Positions 7,003 through 8,124 of a stretch of 8,124 nucleotides of DNA are shown here, piece by piece. The notes beneath the pieces were generated by a model. It saw only the letters and a program-made list of their open reading frames with translations, was not told where the DNA came from and did no database searches. The translations under genes and the position numbers were made by a program. Numbering within the stretch: the stretch's first letter is position 1; the number at the start of each line of letters is the position of its first letter. Source of the stretch: Alphaproteobacteria bacterium (lineage in GTDB: Bacteria; Pseudomonadota; Alphaproteobacteria; Puniceispirillales; Puniceispirillaceae); assembly GCA_011522945.1 (NCBI GenBank), contig WTHY01000105.1:1-8124 (forward strand), given 5' to 3'.

Positions 7003-7202
7003 TGTCTGGGCGGGACGTAATGCCAAAGCAAGAAGAGGCCGTCGAAAGCGATCAGCCAAAGCACGCATCGCATGTCATGCCGCGTTGCCCAGCCTATGGG
7101 GCCCCCGAAACTCTTCTCTGGGTTCATGGTCACGGTCAGTGTGCGCACTGCCACATGAATGTGATGCCCTGCTGTGATGGAGAGACCTGCGAGACAGGTT
7201 GA
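7002..7202 (+). CDS. Small cysteine-rich, zinc-ribbon-like protein
   Basis: 66 aa. The ATG overlaps the hydroxylase stop as TGATG, a classic arrangement for termination-reinitiation. A second in-frame ATG at 7020, behind GGGAC, would give 60 aa and is equally possible. The N-terminal 25 residues are polar and charged. The rest looks like a tiny zinc ribbon: C29-P-A-Y32-G, then C47-A-H-C50, then C57-C58 and C63. In ordinary zinc ribbons the first knuckle is C-P-x-C-G; here the second position is Tyr (codon TAT, one base from Cys TGT), so H35, a His in HGHG (43-45) or one of the later cysteines might complete the site. I do not recognise a named family. Position suggests it is made together with the hydroxylase and may be an accessory or metal-binding factor; that is inference. 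Confidence 0.68.
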   Translation: MSGRDVMPKQEEAVESDQPKHASHVMPRCPAYGAPETLLWVHGHGQCAHCHMNVMPCCDGETCETG

Positions 7203-7240
7203 GTTGCGGCATCATTCCGCAGGCCGGTCCTCGCTTTCAA

Positions 7241-7269
7241 CTTGCGTTGTGGCAAGGGGCCTCTATAAC
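7241..7269 (+). promoter_or_regulatory. Sigma-70-like promoter for the 32-aa membrane protein
   Basis: CTTGCGT (TTGCGT at 7242-7247) and TATAAC (7264-7269, five of six consensus bases) are spaced by 16 bp. A transcript would start near 7276, giving a leader of about 25 nt before the ATG at 7301. Together with the strong ribosome site this suggests the small gene is expressed independently of the hydroxylase operon. Confidence 0.5.
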
Positions 7270-7300
7270 TCCACCATCATCTTTTGCAGGGGAGATCATC

Positions 7301-7399
7301 ATGGATGCAAATATTGGTGTAATGCTGGTCGTCGGGTTTCCGTTGGCGCTTATCGTCGCCATGTGGGTTTTCGGCAAGGTTTCCGTGCGGCCTGAGTAA
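7301..7399 (+). CDS. 32-aa single-span membrane microprotein
   Basis: Short gene MDANIGVMLVVGF... ending VSVRPE. One hydrophobic span (about residues 5-24) is followed by a Lys/Arg-containing tail, which by the positive-inside rule suggests a cytoplasmic C-terminus. Support for reality: a strong Shine-Dalgarno GGGGAGA (7289-7295) 5 nt before the ATG, a good promoter at 7241-7269, and a coherent membrane helix. The frame stays open upstream of the ATG, but nothing there looks like protein. I do not recognise the family. Single-span proteins of this size often are accessory subunits of respiratory or transport complexes (for example CydX with cytochrome bd), but no such complex is in the window. 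It is convergent with the Fe-S scaffold gene, 64 nt away. Confidence 0.62.
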   Translation: MDANIGVMLVVGFPLALIVAMWVFGKVSVRPE

Positions 7400-7463
7400 T
7401 ATTTTCGCTGAATAACTTTTTGGATATGGGCATATATGATCCATGCCCGTCCTCGGTCGCTGC

Positions 7464-7874
7464 CTAGTCGCTGCTGACCGCTTTCGCGCTGGCTTCGAAA
7501 GCCAGCGTGATGCATTTGTGCCTGTTTTTGATCGCCCGCACCGGTTCAAATACCCGCATGTCTTCCGAAACGTCTGCCGTGTCGTCACCAGCAAGCCATA
7601 GCGCCAGAGCATTGCGGGTGGATTCTAACTGTGACACCTGCAGGGTTTTCGAAATGGACAGAAACAGGCCTGCGCCAGCTTCGCATAATGCACAGCCACG
7701 GATCTCCGCGCTCGCGTCGAGAATGACGTCGTGTTCAATCTGTAGCTTAAGATCGACCTGATCGCCGCAGGTGGGATTTAACACCAAGGCGGCGTGGGTC
7801 GGGGCGGGCAGTGGCGTTTGCCCGCGCGTGGCTTTGGCAAACGCCAGAATTTTTTCCTGATAGAGCGCGTCCAT
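7464..7874 (-). CDS. IscU/SufU/NifU N-terminal-like Fe-S cluster scaffold protein
   Basis: 136 aa. Scaffolds of this family assemble Fe-S clusters on three conserved cysteines, and all three are visible: NPTC36GD, G60-C61-A-L-C64-E-A and R118-H-K-C121. The acidic residue after the first Cys (D38) is also kept. The N-terminus MDALYQEKILAFAK matches the usual LY-x-E-x-IL start but lacks the normal H-x-x-x-P-x-N segment. In its place is a proline/threonine-rich stretch (19-27). An extra cysteine, C64, lies where SufU has Ser. No cysteine desulfurase or other suf/isc gene is nearby, so it is an orphan. It may be a delivery or repair factor or a divergent SufU; that is inference. Its ribosome site is weak. 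It could be co-transcribed with the 43-aa gene 64 nt upstream. Confidence 0.85.
   Translation of the reverse strand: MDALYQEKILAFAKATRGQTPLPAPTHAALVLNPTCGDQVDLKLQIEHDVILDASAEIRGCALCEAGAGLFLSISKTLQVSQLESTRNALALWLAGDDTADVSEDMRVFEPVRAIKNRHKCITLAFEASAKAVSSD
7487..7507. other. Perfect 9-bp hairpin at the 3' end of the Fe-S scaffold gene
   Basis: CGCTGGCTT (7487-7495), loop CGA, AAGCCAGCG (7499-7507). It lies inside the last codons of the minus-strand scaffold gene and downstream of the plus-strand 32-aa gene, between convergent genes. There is no T-run on either side, so it is not a normal intrinsic terminator. It could stabilise 3' ends or simply follow from the codons for Ala-Phe-Glu-Ala-Ser. 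A second, weaker stem GGGCAT/ATGCCC lies at 7428-7433 and 7443-7448, in the true intergenic gap. Confidence 0.4.
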
Positions 7875-7938
7875 TAGTTTCGCCTAGCAAGGGGCGGATG
7901 AAACCGTCAATGCGCCCTAATGTCCGACGACGATATAG

Positions 7939-8070
7939 TTAGCCGGCATTCACAATCAGAACAGCGGTCGCGGCAATCGCAGCCAGATATGTGACGATCA
8001 GCAGCCAATGTGTGCTGTGGTATTCATTTTCTGCTGGAACGTTGTCTGGACGCGGCTTTGTATCGGCCAT
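7939..8070 (-). CDS. 43-aa single-span membrane microprotein
   Basis: Short gene reading MADTKPRPDNVPAENEYHST then a hydrophobic helix, HWLLIVTYLAAIAATAVLIV, and NAG-stop. The hydrophilic N-terminal 20 residues and one C-terminal span give a tail-anchored layout. A strong Shine-Dalgarno GGGGGAAG lies about 5 nt before the ATG (minus strand, 8075-8082), which makes translation likely. I do not recognise the family. In layout it resembles small accessory subunits such as subunit IV of bacterial aa3-type cytochrome oxidase, but no signature residues allow that call. It lies 64 nt upstream of the Fe-S scaffold gene on the same strand, a possible two-gene transcript. Confidence 0.66.
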   Translation of the reverse strand: MADTKPRPDNVPAENEYHSTHWLLIVTYLAAIAATAVLIVNAG

Positions 8071-8094
8071 GGTTCTTCCCCCATCAATTCAGTG

Positions 8095-8111
8095 CAGGCC
8101 AGCATGGCCTG
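8095..8111. other. Inverted repeat upstream of the 43-aa gene
   Basis: CAGGCC (8095-8100), spacer AGCAT, GGCCTG (8106-8111), about 25-40 bp upstream of the minus-strand ATG at 8070. It could be an operator or the 3' hairpin of a gene beyond the window; no T-run follows in the bases available. The window ends 13 bases later. Confidence 0.25.
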
Positions 8112-8124
8112 ATCAGTTGTTGTA

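Noticed and set aside
6108..7177. Several 60-90 codon frames on both strands overlapping the hydroxylase and small zinc-ribbon gene
   Set aside because: Out-of-frame with genes that have clear motifs; no independent evidence.
7277..7612. Minus-strand frames (92 and 111 codons) crossing the 32-aa gene
   Set aside because: They overlap the 3' part of the Fe-S scaffold gene in other frames and lack domains; the GC-rich sequence favours chance open frames.
1..8124. CRISPR array, insertion sequence or integrase
   Set aside because: No regularly spaced repeats, transposase motifs or tyrosine-recombinase motifs were seen on either strand.

Overview
The window looks like chromosomal DNA of an alphaproteobacterium. 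The homoserine dehydrogenase, RecJ and tRNA-Glu are all of proteobacterial type, hom and recJ are neighbours as in other alphaproteobacteria, and the base composition is moderate. A marine lineage such as SAR116 would fit, but that is a guess from overall style and cannot be shown from the sequence.

Layout. (1) 1-667 (+) is the C-terminal part of a Wzz-type polysaccharide chain-length regulator whose start lies outside the window, so a surface-polysaccharide locus probably lies to the left. (2) 756-1217 (-) encodes an unrecognised 153-aa protein with a CutA/PII/NIF3-insert-like pattern. It is divergent, across about 105 bp, from a BCP/PrxQ-like peroxiredoxin (1323-1892, +), which is followed closely by a GNAT acetyltransferase (1926-2402, +). 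(3) 2506-5622 (+) is a tight pair: homoserine dehydrogenase (threonine/methionine branch) and, 3 nt later, the single-strand exonuclease RecJ. (4) tRNA-Glu(UUC) with an encoded CCA (5708-5783) is followed within a few bases by a strong intrinsic terminator (5789-5823).

(5) To the right of the tRNA the DNA becomes clearly GC-richer and the content changes. There is a membrane fatty-acid-hydroxylase/sterol-desaturase-family enzyme (5998-7002, +), a translationally coupled 66-aa cysteine-rich mini-protein (7002-7202, +), a 32-aa single-span membrane protein with its own promoter (7301-7399, +), an orphan IscU/SufU-like Fe-S scaffold (7464-7874, -), and a 43-aa single-span membrane protein upstream of it on the same strand (7939-8070, -). 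No integrase, transposase, CRISPR array or complete mobile element is visible.

How the genes fit together. The left and middle parts are housekeeping genes (cell-surface polymer, redox defence, amino-acid synthesis, DNA repair, tRNA). The right part is a small accessory-looking cluster around membrane-lipid oxidation and metal/Fe-S chemistry, with two microproteins. The composition step at the tRNA-Glu/terminator and the uncharacterised small-protein cluster to its right are the parts most worth a second look.
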